Assembly (NCBI RefSeq): GCF_000812025.2
Contig: NZ_JWJE02000014.1
Coordinates: forward strand, 17,325-81,324
Direction: 5' to 3'
Origin: Bacillus thermotolerans
Lineage (GTDB): Bacteria > Bacillota > Bacilli > Bacillales > Domibacillaceae
DNA length: 64,000 bases
Positions within the stretch are counted from its first letter, which is position 1, and each line of letters starts with the position of its first letter. Positions 34,164 through 42,238 of the stretch are shown here, in pieces. The notes below the pieces were generated by a model, which saw only the letters and a list, made by a program, of their open reading frames with translations, was not told where the DNA came from and did no database searches. The position numbers were made by a program, and so were the translations under genes.

Positions 34164-36032
34164 TTATAATGGCTCTGCGCCATGTTCCTGTAAAAACGTT
34201 CTAATCTCATCCATCGATTTTGCATATAGGTGAGTCAATGCAAAGTTATACCAAATATGACTATTGTTATTGAAGTTCAATGAAAATGGTGAGTTGCGAA
34301 TTATATGACTGCTAATATTTGGCGGTAGATGAAGTCCAAGGCAAATCAATACTATGGAATTAATAGATCCCGGTTCCTCACCATTAACGATTCGTCTTAT
34401 GGTACGCTCGTTGACCAATATTTTCTCTTCTAATTCTTTATAAGTTACTTTTTTCCACTCACGTACTATTTTGAGAGAGCTGGTATAGCTATTTGGCAAT
34501 TCATTATAGATTCGCATTTCTTCCGCTATTGTTTCGGCTAGTAATTGGGCCTTCTTTTCTGGAGCCGCATACTCAAAACCATTACAATACTTTATATCAA
34601 AATCTATATTTGATGTCTTATCACGGTTGAGGAAACATTCAGTATAGTATCTTTCCCTACACCCAGATTTGACTGATAACTCGAAAACCAAGCAGCACTC
34701 TTCCATATGGGTTCGTGCGTAGTCTGTAAGTACCGTTTGTCCGAATATATCTTGTGTTAAATATTTCGGATGATTTAGCACAAAGTGGGAATCCACATAT
34801 ATATAACTTCCATCCCTAACTAAAGCGGACATTTCTGGATTGGTTATGCTTTGGATAGCAGCATCCTCTGCACCTATAGAAAAGGTCTGATTTCTTTCAA
34901 GCACACCCTTCTTAAATCTATGCGGCTTGACGTAGCGACCATCTATATAAGTAAAAGTTCCGATTGCTTCCTCATATCCAGCATCAATCATTCGGATTTT
35001 AGCTGCTGCCCGAGATACGCTGAAGAACGTTGCTAAGGCGTCAATAACTGGTTCCATTACATCTATAAGTTCAGATGTTCCCAGTTCTGAACTGAATTGC
35101 TTAATAAATTTGAACGCTTGGGTTTTAAACATGGCAAGTGGCATTTGTATCTTTGGAGCGAGGGCATTCGCCTGCCATTCCATCCAGTCAGTTGCATCTC
35201 TGGTATTGTCTTTTATACCCCCAACTACCTGACACTTGATTCGTGTGGCACTACTATTATATAACCGTTCCAATTCAAATGCTTTTCTATGTTGATCCCA
35301 ATGAACACACTCATGCACAATAGTATTATTGACTGATCCCAGGTTACGAAGGAAGTAAGCTTTAGGATCCACGATTATTGTACGGCCACTCACATGGGTC
35401 TGTACCATTTCATCGCTATCTTCATCATAAAACTCTGCATCACAGTCGTGAAAGTATATCTGCCCAAAAACAGAGAAATCCTTTGTAATCTCTCTCATTT
35501 CTACTGTAAGGCCCATTTTTTCTGCCAACACCTGTGGCTCAACTGCCATTGGGTTTTTTAATGCTTCAGGGTAATGTCTTCTAAGGAAGTCTGTGGCAAC
35601 AGATTCTAGTTGTTCCTTATGAATGATAGGGACAAGGGAGTCTGACATAGGTTTCGGTTGCTTATTTTTGCTAGTATACTCAGTTATACTAGAGATTGAA
35701 AAATCATCCAAATTGCAATCCAAATCTCCTGAGCATTCCAGCATAAACCATTGCCGACAATTTTCTGATTCATCATAACGATGATTTGATTCACGGACTT
35801 CAAATTCAGCTTCAACAGCAACATCAAATTCTATTTTCATGTCCGGTAAGTCATTAACAGATACGAACTTTACTTCTATATCTGATAACTCAATGCCGCC
35901 GATGTTTTGAACTCTGTATAACCGTAAGTCTAAATCTTCACAATTATCCGTTGCATAGGTTTGTATGGCAGAAAATATCTCATTATAGAATCTACCATCC
36001 ACGTAATCTTTAAAAGAACGATTACCCGCCAA
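34164..36032 (-). CDS. ImmA/IrrE-type metallopeptidase with C-terminal HTH
   Basis: 622 residues. The N-terminal 130 residues are an unassigned acidic domain. A zinc peptidase core has HECVH (240-244) and a probable third ligand in WMEWQAN (Glu285). Residues 526-550 form an HTH (VTYKELEEKILVNERTIRRIVNGEE). TTG start after GGAGGGAG. ImmA/IrrE proteins cleave repressors in mobile elements and stress responses (established). Divergent from the restriction operon; it may control it or the prophage (inference). Alternatively it could be a toxin-like or immunity factor. Confidence 0.85.
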   Translation of the reverse strand: MAGNRSFKDYVDGRFYNEIFSAIQTYATDNCEDLDLRLYRVQNIGGIELSDIEVKFVSVNDLPDMKIEFDVAVEAEFEVRESNHRYDESENCRQWFMLECSGDLDCNLDDFSISSITEYTSKNKQPKPMSDSLVPIIHKEQLESVATDFLRRHYPEALKNPMAVEPQVLAEKMGLTVEMREITKDFSVFGQIYFHDCDAEFYDEDSDEMVQTHVSGRTIIVDPKAYFLRNLGSVNNTIVHECVHWDQHRKAFELERLYNSSATRIKCQVVGGIKDNTRDATDWMEWQANALAPKIQMPLAMFKTQAFKFIKQFSSELGTSELIDVMEPVIDALATFFSVSRAAAKIRMIDAGYEEAIGTFTYIDGRYVKPHRFKKGVLERNQTFSIGAEDAAIQSITNPEMSALVRDGSYIYVDSHFVLNHPKYLTQDIFGQTVLTDYARTHMEECCLVFELSVKSGCRERYYTECFLNRDKTSNIDFDIKYCNGFEYAAPEKKAQLLAETIAEEMRIYNELPNSYTSSLKIVREWKKVTYKELEEKILVNERTIRRIVNGEEPGSINSIVLICLGLHLPPNISSHIIRNSPFSLNFNNNSHIWYNFALTHLYAKSMDEIRTFLQEHGAEPL

Positions 36033-36107
36033 GGCACTCCCTCCTCACCCCATATGAAATTAATATCTTTAAGGATTTTTACTATTCAAACATTAGTTCA
36101 TAGGTAA

Positions 36108-36135
36108 ATTATAACATGTATTTTGATTGCCTCAA
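36108..36135 (-). promoter_or_regulatory. Promoter of the ImmA/IrrE-type gene
   Basis: -35 TTGAGG (36135-36130), 16-base spacer, extended -10 TGTTATAAT with TATAAT at 36113-36108. The divergent xre gene starts 100 bases away on the other strand; its own promoter is not obvious, though CTTAG...CTAAG forms a short inverted repeat just before its ribosome binding site. Confidence 0.65.
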
Positions 36136-36233
36136 CATTTATTTTACGTTTGCGAATTTTAATTGTTGCTTCACTAACTTTGTGATAAACTTTATTTATT
36201 AACTTAGGCTAGGTACTAAGGCGAGGTGATATT

Positions 36234-36464
36234 ATGTCCATAAGTTATAAAAAACTATGGAAACTTCTTATTGATAGAGATATGAAAAAAAAGGACTTAA
36301 GAGAAGCAGCTGGTATTAGTACAGCTTCAATGGCTAAGCTTGGAAAAAATGAAAATGTTAATACTGACATTTTAATAAAAGTATGTAAGGCGCTTAACTG
36401 CGATATTTCAGATATTATGGAGATTGAAAAAACTACAGAAACCCCACCAAAAACAAAGGAGTGA
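36234..36464 (+). CDS. XRE-family regulator, first gene of restriction operon
   Basis: 76 residues, almost wholly an HTH of the Cro/C1 type: YKKLWKLLIDRDMKKKDLREAAGISTASMAKLGKNENVNTDILIKVCKALNCDISDIMEI. GAGGTGATATT precedes the ATG. It ends five bases before the first restriction subunit. Size and place suggest a controller protein that delays or limits restriction (inference). Confidence 0.85.
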   Translation: MSISYKKLWKLLIDRDMKKKDLREAAGISTASMAKLGKNENVNTDILIKVCKALNCDISDIMEIEKTTETPPKTKE

Positions 36465-36468
36465 GCTA

Positions 36469-37617
36469 ATGAAACTGTTATATTCAAACATCCTACCTCT
36501 TGGAACATCAGAGGGTCAACAAACAATTATAAATTGTTTTAACGAGCAAATTGCAAAATCAGACCGTGTTGAAATTGCGGTTGGATATATTTCTCGTGCT
36601 GCCTTGGAAGAACTCGACAATCTGGTCGAAGAGCATAATATATCTAGTATATGCCTTACCATTGGAATGTACTTCATCGAAGGAATGCCAGAAGGATCAT
36701 ATAATACTGCTTTAGAAATCAACAAAAAATGGACAGAGACTGGTATAGGTGAAATTAAGATCGTAAAAGCATTCAAATATCATGGAAAAGTATACTGCTT
36801 TTATAAAGATGGACAACCTTTTTCTGCTATTATTGGTTCCGCAAACTTAGGTGTAATCAAATTAGATGCTAATAACCGTAGGCAATATGAAATCTCATCG
36901 GTTACTTATGATGCTACTGAATGTAAAGAAATTGCTGAATTTTTAGAGAAGCTAAAGGCTCAGAACTGCTCTGATAATATTGCTAACATTATAGGAATGC
37001 CAATAGTCAGGGAAGTTAACACATCACTTAGTGGCATTGATACGGTAACACAGATTCCCCAAACTGGTGTACAGCTTTATGAACAGCATAAAACAGACGT
37101 TTCTTTTGTACTGCCATTAAAAGTTCCTGCTTACGATGAGCGGCATATGGATGATGGTAAGCATTTCACAAAGTCAAATATAAATGTTAGCTATGCCGCA
37201 CCACGAAGTAAAAGGAAATCCCGTGATTGGTACGAAACTCAATTGACTGTTAGCAAAGCGATAACTCGTTCAGAAGGTTACCCTGAAAAAAACAAGCCTT
37301 TTTTTGTTGTAACCGATGATGGCTATTGGTTTAAAGCTCATACCACAAGCGATGGCAATAAACAATTCAGTGCTGTTGGCGATGAACTCATTCTTGGTCG
37401 TTGGATTAAAGGTAGACTTGCAGCAGCAGGTTTAGTAACACCAGTTAATGACACCCAAGCTGATACTGATCGTAAGGGAATGATTACGAAAGAAATGTTA
37501 CAAGCATACGGTTGCGATAGCCTTGTACTTTCAAAAACAGATCAGAAAGCATTGGACGAAGATGGCACCGAGCTTGATGTGTGGGTTTTATCGTTTGAAA
37601 CAATTACTAACGAATGA
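36469..37617 (+). CDS. PLD-family restriction endonuclease subunit (NgoFVII/CglI-R type), R1
   Basis: 382 residues. The N-terminal nuclease domain has HGK (105-107) followed by GSAN (123-126), the HxK...GSxN pattern of phospholipase D-type endonucleases. The C-terminal part (about 225-380) resembles a B3-like DNA-binding domain (FFVVTDDGYWFKAHTTSDGNKQF, ELILGRWIKGRL). R.CglI and R.NgoAVII share this layout (established). ATG at 36469 follows AAAGGAGTGAGCTA; a longer in-frame start lies within xre. It overlaps nothing and precedes the Z1 ATPase by 11 bases. Confidence 0.85.
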   Translation: MKLLYSNILPLGTSEGQQTIINCFNEQIAKSDRVEIAVGYISRAALEELDNLVEEHNISSICLTIGMYFIEGMPEGSYNTALEINKKWTETGIGEIKIVKAFKYHGKVYCFYKDGQPFSAIIGSANLGVIKLDANNRRQYEISSVTYDATECKEIAEFLEKLKAQNCSDNIANIIGMPIVREVNTSLSGIDTVTQIPQTGVQLYEQHKTDVSFVLPLKVPAYDERHMDDGKHFTKSNINVSYAAPRSKRKSRDWYETQLTVSKAITRSEGYPEKNKPFFVVTDDGYWFKAHTTSDGNKQFSAVGDELILGRWIKGRLAAAGLVTPVNDTQADTDRKGMITKEMLQAYGCDSLVLSKTDQKALDEDGTELDVWVLSFETITNE

Positions 37618-37628
37618 GAGGTGTATCA

Positions 37629-39491
37629 ATGCAATATTTAAAAAAATACTTGCAAAAAATAAAAGAGCGAGGTAACGAAAAATTAGCTGAGTCCATTTCC
37701 AAAACAGCTGAAGATATTGGCAATCAACATATTCGCAATTTTTCATTTATAAGTCATGAGATTGGCTTGTTGTTTGGTAATGTGCAATCTGGAAAAACTG
37801 GTCAAATGTTTGGCGTTATGTGCAAAGCTGCAGATTTAGGATTTCCCGCATTCATCTTACTCACAACAGACAATGTTGTCTTGCAACAACAAACCTTAGA
37901 TCGAGTTAGAGACGACTTAGACGGCTTCTGTATTTGTGGCGAAAACGACTCAGGCTTATTTATTGAAAATAGCCTTGTTAAGCCAGCCATTGTCGTTCTA
38001 AAGAAAAATGCAAGAGTACTAAGATTGTGGGCAAATGTATTTAATTCTACAGGCTTTATGAAGGGAAACCCTCTATTCATCGTTGATGATGAGGCGGATG
38101 CGGCTTCCTTAAATACTCTAATAAACCGTAATAGTCAGTCATCAATTAATAGATATCTGGATTCTATAAAAAATGGAGCATCAAGTAGCTTATACTTACA
38201 GGTTACAGGTACGCCTCAAGCAATCTTATTACAGACCCTTGCGTCTGGTTGGCATCCATATTTTACATACTACTTCCATCCAGGGGATGGCTATTTAGGT
38301 GGAGACTTTTTCTTTCCAACAAGCGGTAAACCTGAATGCATTGATTTTCTTGAAACTATCAAACGACCGACACGAAGTGTTGTTATACGCCACCTTGCTG
38401 TATCTGCTCAGATTTTAGCATCAAAAGGAATAGTATCAAATTGCCTTCTACATCCGAGCGTACGACAAAATGTCCACCAGCGTTTTGCTGACGATGTCGC
38501 AAAGGAACTAGATTGGTGTATGGAGCATATCAATACCGAATTCATCACAGAATTACAAACCCACTATGATTCTTTAGAACCCAACAAAAGTGAGAAACTT
38601 TCTTTTGAAGTTATCTATAAAACTACTAAGGATTTGTTGGAAAACAAAGGGATAAAAATTCTTGTTATGAATGGAAAAACAGATGTTGAGAGTCCAGATT
38701 ATGCAACAGGCTGTAATTTTATCGTAGGCGGAAACACTCTAGGCCGAGGCGTAACTTTTCCAGGGCTACAGACAATTTATTATACAAGAACCAGCAAAAA
38801 GCCTCAGGCGGATACTATGTGGCAACATAGTAGGATGTTTGGTTATGACAGAGACTCTGGCATGATGAAGATATTTATAGATGAACAACTCTATAAATTA
38901 TTTGCGGACATTAACGCTACTAATAATGCCATTATCGCACAAGTAGAGCAAGGAATTGAAAACATAAAAATTTATTATCCATTTGGATTGAATCCAACTC
39001 GAAGGAATGTTATTGATAACAAACGAGTCAATATCCTTTCAGGTGGAACGAACTATTATCCGTTCTATCCAGATAATAACACCATAGATGATATAACAAA
39101 ACTATTGGAGCCTTTCTCCGATGATGATCCTTATTACCAGGTAAATTTGAGGTTAATTAAGAAAATATTATCCCATATTATTGCCAGCCCGGATTTCAAG
39201 TTAGATGCATTCCTTTCTGTCATTGATACACTGCTTTCAGAACAACCAGCTGGACAGGGGATTTTGATTGTCAGAAGAGGAAGAGATGTTGCACAAGGGA
39301 CAGGAGCCTTGTTGTCTCCGAACGACTGGAAACTAGGTGGCACTTTCCATGACAAAGTAGTTTTGACCATGTATCAAGTAACTGGTACTAAGGGGTGGGG
39401 TGGAAAAGCTCTCTGGGTGCCGAATATTAAACTTCCTCATGATACAATGTATTATGATGTGTCTGAGGATGATATAGAAGAAGAAGCATAG
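37629..39491 (+). CDS. Z1-domain DEAD-like ATPase, motor subunit of restriction system
   Basis: About 620 residues. Walker A GNVQSGKT (50-57), Walker B VDDEAD (152-157), motif III VTGTPQA (192-198), and the Z1 signature VGGNTLGRGVTFPGLQTIYYTRTSKKPQADTMWQHSRMFGY (about 366-405). This family is the H subunit of CglI/NgoAVII-type ATP-dependent restriction enzymes (established). ATG at 37629 follows AGAGGTG; ATG 37614 overlaps the previous stop but has no ribosome binding site. It lies between the two PLD-family genes. Confidence 0.9.
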   Translation: MQYLKKYLQKIKERGNEKLAESISKTAEDIGNQHIRNFSFISHEIGLLFGNVQSGKTGQMFGVMCKAADLGFPAFILLTTDNVVLQQQTLDRVRDDLDGFCICGENDSGLFIENSLVKPAIVVLKKNARVLRLWANVFNSTGFMKGNPLFIVDDEADAASLNTLINRNSQSSINRYLDSIKNGASSSLYLQVTGTPQAILLQTLASGWHPYFTYYFHPGDGYLGGDFFFPTSGKPECIDFLETIKRPTRSVVIRHLAVSAQILASKGIVSNCLLHPSVRQNVHQRFADDVAKELDWCMEHINTEFITELQTHYDSLEPNKSEKLSFEVIYKTTKDLLENKGIKILVMNGKTDVESPDYATGCNFIVGGNTLGRGVTFPGLQTIYYTRTSKKPQADTMWQHSRMFGYDRDSGMMKIFIDEQLYKLFADINATNNAIIAQVEQGIENIKIYYPFGLNPTRRNVIDNKRVNILSGGTNYYPFYPDNNTIDDITKLLEPFSDDDPYYQVNLRLIKKILSHIIASPDFKLDAFLSVIDTLLSEQPAGQGILIVRRGRDVAQGTGALLSPNDWKLGGTFHDKVVLTMYQVTGTKGWGGKALWVPNIKLPHDTMYYDVSEDDIEEEA

Positions 39492-39505
39492 GAGGGCAAG
39501 AATGG

Positions 39506-40462
39506 ATGTTCACCAACAACATAGCAAAAAGGATTTTATTTGCCCCTCCACTCCAAGGAGCGGACACTTTATTAATATTAAGCGGATATGCTACCCCTAA
39601 TATGGCATCATGGCTTATTAAGAGTTTTCAAGAACAAAATATGCACCCTCTAAATATTTCATTGCTTATTGGAATGGTTCCTTACGATGGATTAAGCGTT
39701 CCTATACATGAGGGCTTTATGGAACTCCATGGCAAAACATATCCAAAAGCAGTGGATAGCTTTTCATGTAGTTATGTTTGCGAAAACCCTCCAGTTCACG
39801 CAAATTTATACATTTGGCTAAAGGAAGAATCACCAGTACAGGCATATACAGGTTCAGCTGATTTTGTGCAGAATGCATTTATCCAATCCAGAAAAGAAAT
39901 AGTTGTATGCTGTGATCCTAAAGAAGCTTATAAGTTTTATGAAGAAGTTGAAGCAAACTCAATTTATTGTAACCATGCAGAGGTCGAAGACCATATTGTT
40001 CTCCGTCCAACACATCAAATTCTTGATGCTGAAAACAAGCCTCTAACCACTTTGGCTGGCGAGGGTATTACTTCTACGACTCTATCGCTTCTCACAAATA
40101 AGGGTGAAGTTGGAGAAAAATCCGGATTAAATTGGGGACAACGAAAGGGCAGAAACAAAAACGAAGCTTATATACATCTTCCTGCAAAAATTGCAAGAAG
40201 CGGTTTCTTCCCGTTAAATAAACAACACTTTACTGTTATTACAGACGACGGTCATACTCTTCTCCTAAGAGTTGAGCAACAAAACGACAAAGCAATTACA
40301 ACACCTCTTAGCAACGCTCAACTCGGAGAATACTTCCGAAACCGTTTAGGTCTTGGAAATGGTGCATTCGTAACAAAACAAGATTTACTAAACTATGGAA
40401 GAACAGATGTTACCTTTTACAAAATCGACGATGAGCAGTACTTTATGGATTTCCATGTATAA
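39506..40462 (+). CDS. Second PLD/NgoFVII-like subunit, catalytically degenerate, R2
   Basis: 318 residues. Same architecture as the first subunit but shorter. The expected HxK is HAN (98-100) and the GSxN motif is GSAD (116-119). The phrase VHANLYIWLKEESPVQAYTGSADFVQNAF still marks the family. The C-terminal B3-like part (about 200-315) has FTVITDDGHTLLLRVEQQNDKAI. GGAGGG lies nine bases upstream. It may be a DNA-specificity or regulatory partner rather than a nuclease (inference), or the Asn/Asp changes may be tolerated. Confidence 0.8.
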   Translation: MFTNNIAKRILFAPPLQGADTLLILSGYATPNMASWLIKSFQEQNMHPLNISLLIGMVPYDGLSVPIHEGFMELHGKTYPKAVDSFSCSYVCENPPVHANLYIWLKEESPVQAYTGSADFVQNAFIQSRKEIVVCCDPKEAYKFYEEVEANSIYCNHAEVEDHIVLRPTHQILDAENKPLTTLAGEGITSTTLSLLTNKGEVGEKSGLNWGQRKGRNKNEAYIHLPAKIARSGFFPLNKQHFTVITDDGHTLLLRVEQQNDKAITTPLSNAQLGEYFRNRLGLGNGAFVTKQDLLNYGRTDVTFYKIDDEQYFMDFHV

Positions 40463-40464
40463 AC

Positions 40465-40503
40465 AAAGCAGTTACTTTGCCTTCTCTACAAAGTAACTGC
40501 TTT
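40465..40503. terminator. Bidirectional terminator between convergent restriction and methylase operons
   Basis: A perfect 15-base stem, AAAGCAGTTACTTTG (40465-40479) and CAAAGTAACTGCTTT (40489-40503), with a nine-base loop and T runs on both strands. It separates the R2 stop from the methylase stop, which are 42 bases apart. Confidence 0.9.
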
Positions 40504-40504
40504 T

Positions 40505-41557
40505 TCATTCTTTAATACTTGGCTCTACGCTCTCATATTCAATTCCAGCAAAACACTTCAATATTGCCTCAAAAATGATTTTTGCACCCTGACAAGGTAC
40601 TGCCATTCCTATTTGTTTGCGTACACTCTCTTTACTTCCTACGAATCTATAAGTATCAGGGAAAGTCTGTAATCTTGCCCGCTCTCTGTTAGTCAATGCT
40701 CGTGGTTCTTCCCAATGGTAGATATGTGTTCCTCCACCACCGCTTCCCGTAACCGTATAGGAAGGCTTAGTTGGATCGAGCCTCTTATATATTTGACTTA
40801 TTTTTGCTCCTCTAATATTAAGTCGCAAATCTTCTGGAAGGTCTGCCGTAAATGCATTTTGTCCAGGTAGAATATGCTGCAACCTTCTAACAACAGTTTC
40901 GGATTGTCTTGTCAATTCATTATTATATGCATCCTCTGGAATAGGGGGATTTTCTATTGCATTTTTGCAAGTATTATCGATTCCGACATAGGGTGCTGTC
41001 GATGGGACTTTAAATTCAACATCGATGTCATCCCGTATGCCAACGATAATCAAACGGTGCCTCGCTTGAGGGACTCCGTATTCCTCAAACTTGTAGAGAT
41101 GAGGTGTAATTGTATAGCCAGCTTCCCTCAGTTCCTTAAGAATCTTAGTGAAGGCTTTCCCATCATTTGCATTTCTAAGTCCTCCAACATTTTCTGCTAA
41201 AAACCACTTGGGTTTAAACAGTTTTAGAGCTTTGACACCATACGAATACAAGGGACCGAATACCCCGTCCATACCTTTTTGCTCACCAACAACACTATAG
41301 TCATTGCATGGGAAACCAAATGCCAATGCATCAATCGGTGCTAGTTTAGACATATCGAATTTGCGAATATCCGCATGGTAAACAGTATTAGGAGTATCAG
41401 GACAGATATTTAATCTATATGTTTCACAGGTATCTGCGTCATAGTCATTTGCCCACTGATGTACAATCGCAAAGTTTGGATCTTCAATACTAGCATTCAT
41501 TGCACCCCAAGCGATCCCACCTGGGCCGCAAAATAATTCACCTAATCTAAATATCAT
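40505..41557 (-). CDS. DNA cytosine-5 methyltransferase of the restriction system
   Basis: 350 residues. Motif I LFCGPGG (8-14), catalytic Cys84 in GFPC, motif VI AENVGG (121-126), motif VIII YGVPQARHRLIIVG, then a recognition region of ordinary size, motif IX RALTNRERARLQTFPD and motif X IGMAVP. It presumably protects sites cut by the PLD/Z1 enzyme encoded convergently. ATG at 41557 is four bases after the XRE stop. GGAGGGAG precedes it. Target sequence cannot be read from the protein. Confidence 0.93.
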   Translation of the reverse strand: MIFRLGELFCGPGGIAWGAMNASIEDPNFAIVHQWANDYDADTCETYRLNICPDTPNTVYHADIRKFDMSKLAPIDALAFGFPCNDYSVVGEQKGMDGVFGPLYSYGVKALKLFKPKWFLAENVGGLRNANDGKAFTKILKELREAGYTITPHLYKFEEYGVPQARHRLIIVGIRDDIDVEFKVPSTAPYVGIDNTCKNAIENPPIPEDAYNNELTRQSETVVRRLQHILPGQNAFTADLPEDLRLNIRGAKISQIYKRLDPTKPSYTVTGSGGGGTHIYHWEEPRALTNRERARLQTFPDTYRFVGSKESVRKQIGMAVPCQGAKIIFEAILKCFAGIEYESVEPSIKE

Positions 41558-41561
41558 AATA

Positions 41562-41915
41562 TCACTCTCCCTCCTTTGAAATACCAATTTTATTACCGTT
41601 CCGCATAGTCAAAAAATCTATGAACAATTGCACCATTGCTACCCCGTCATCATCTAAGTTTTCTAAACCATGAATCTGGCAATTGGGATGCATATCATTT
41701 TCTGATATATAACCTGCGGCTAACAATATTTCAAACGGGTGAAAATTTAAAGCACGTGCGATTTCACATAATGTTGCCCAATTAGGGTTTTTTCTAGTTC
41801 CGTTCTCAATTTTCATTATTTCACTGTCGCTTGATCCACAAGCAATTGCTAACTTTTTAAGAGAAAGCCCCATGGCTTCTCGACGACTTTTAATCATTTG
41901 TCCTATCTCAGGCAT
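41562..41915 (-). CDS. XRE-family regulator, controller-like protein of the methylase operon
   Basis: 117 residues. HTH at residues 6-60 (IGQMIKSRREAMGLSLKKLAIACGSSDSEIMKIENGTRKNPNWATLCEIARALN), then a 50-residue tail of unknown role. GAGGTGAGAGG precedes the ATG. Co-transcribed with the methylase, so it may act as C-protein-like timer. A perfect inverted repeat upstream is a possible operator. Confidence 0.85.
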   Translation of the reverse strand: MPEIGQMIKSRREAMGLSLKKLAIACGSSDSEIMKIENGTRKNPNWATLCEIARALNFHPFEILLAAGYISENDMHPNCQIHGLENLDDDGVAMVQLFIDFLTMRNGNKIGISKEGE

Positions 41916-41932
41916 CCTCTCACCTCTGCATC

Positions 41933-41961
41933 ATCATATCACCTTCGCTGCCTTTTGTCAA
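41933..41961 (-). promoter_or_regulatory. Sigma-A promoter of the XRE-methylase operon
   Basis: Consensus -35 TTGACA (41961-41956), 17-base spacer and -10 TATGAT (41938-41933). The leader would be only about a dozen bases, carrying just the ribosome binding site. Confidence 0.85.
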
Positions 41962-41977
41962 GAATATCTTACTTAAA

Positions 41978-41995
41978 TGCTGCTCAAAAGCAGCA
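41978..41995. promoter_or_regulatory. Inverted repeat upstream of the XRE-methylase promoter
   Basis: TGCTGCT CAAA AGCAGCA is a perfect 7-base dyad centred about 25 bases upstream of the -35 box. A possible operator for the XRE protein. No clear second copy was found upstream of the divergent xre gene at 36234. Confidence 0.45.
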
Positions 41996-42238
41996 ATATA
42001 GTAATTTTCAATTTAATGCACAGCTCTTCTCCTATACCTAGACCACATCTATTCTATCTCCACAACCCTATGAATTTATCTAACCTTTCAACTCAACCCT
42101 ACACACATTTTTTACAGTTGACCTATTTCCTCAATAAACAAAAACAAGGATTTTCAAGATTGAAAGGCACTACCAGACATCAGATAGAAAATCTTCCAAC
42201 CTCGGAAATCCTTTATTTATCAGTACTTTGAATAGACT
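41996..42238. other. Right border region of the integrated element
   Basis: No convincing gene. The base composition is AT-rich like the defence cassette, while the rlmCD coding sequence beginning at 42239 has core-genome composition. The right attachment site of the prophage probably lies here or in the last codons of rlmCD, but the core sequence cannot be identified without the left end. Confidence 0.4.

Noticed and set aside
41977..42231. 84-residue plus-strand frame in the element border region
   Set aside because: No ribosome binding site, overlaps the inverted repeat upstream of the methylase operon, and unusual composition without family signs.
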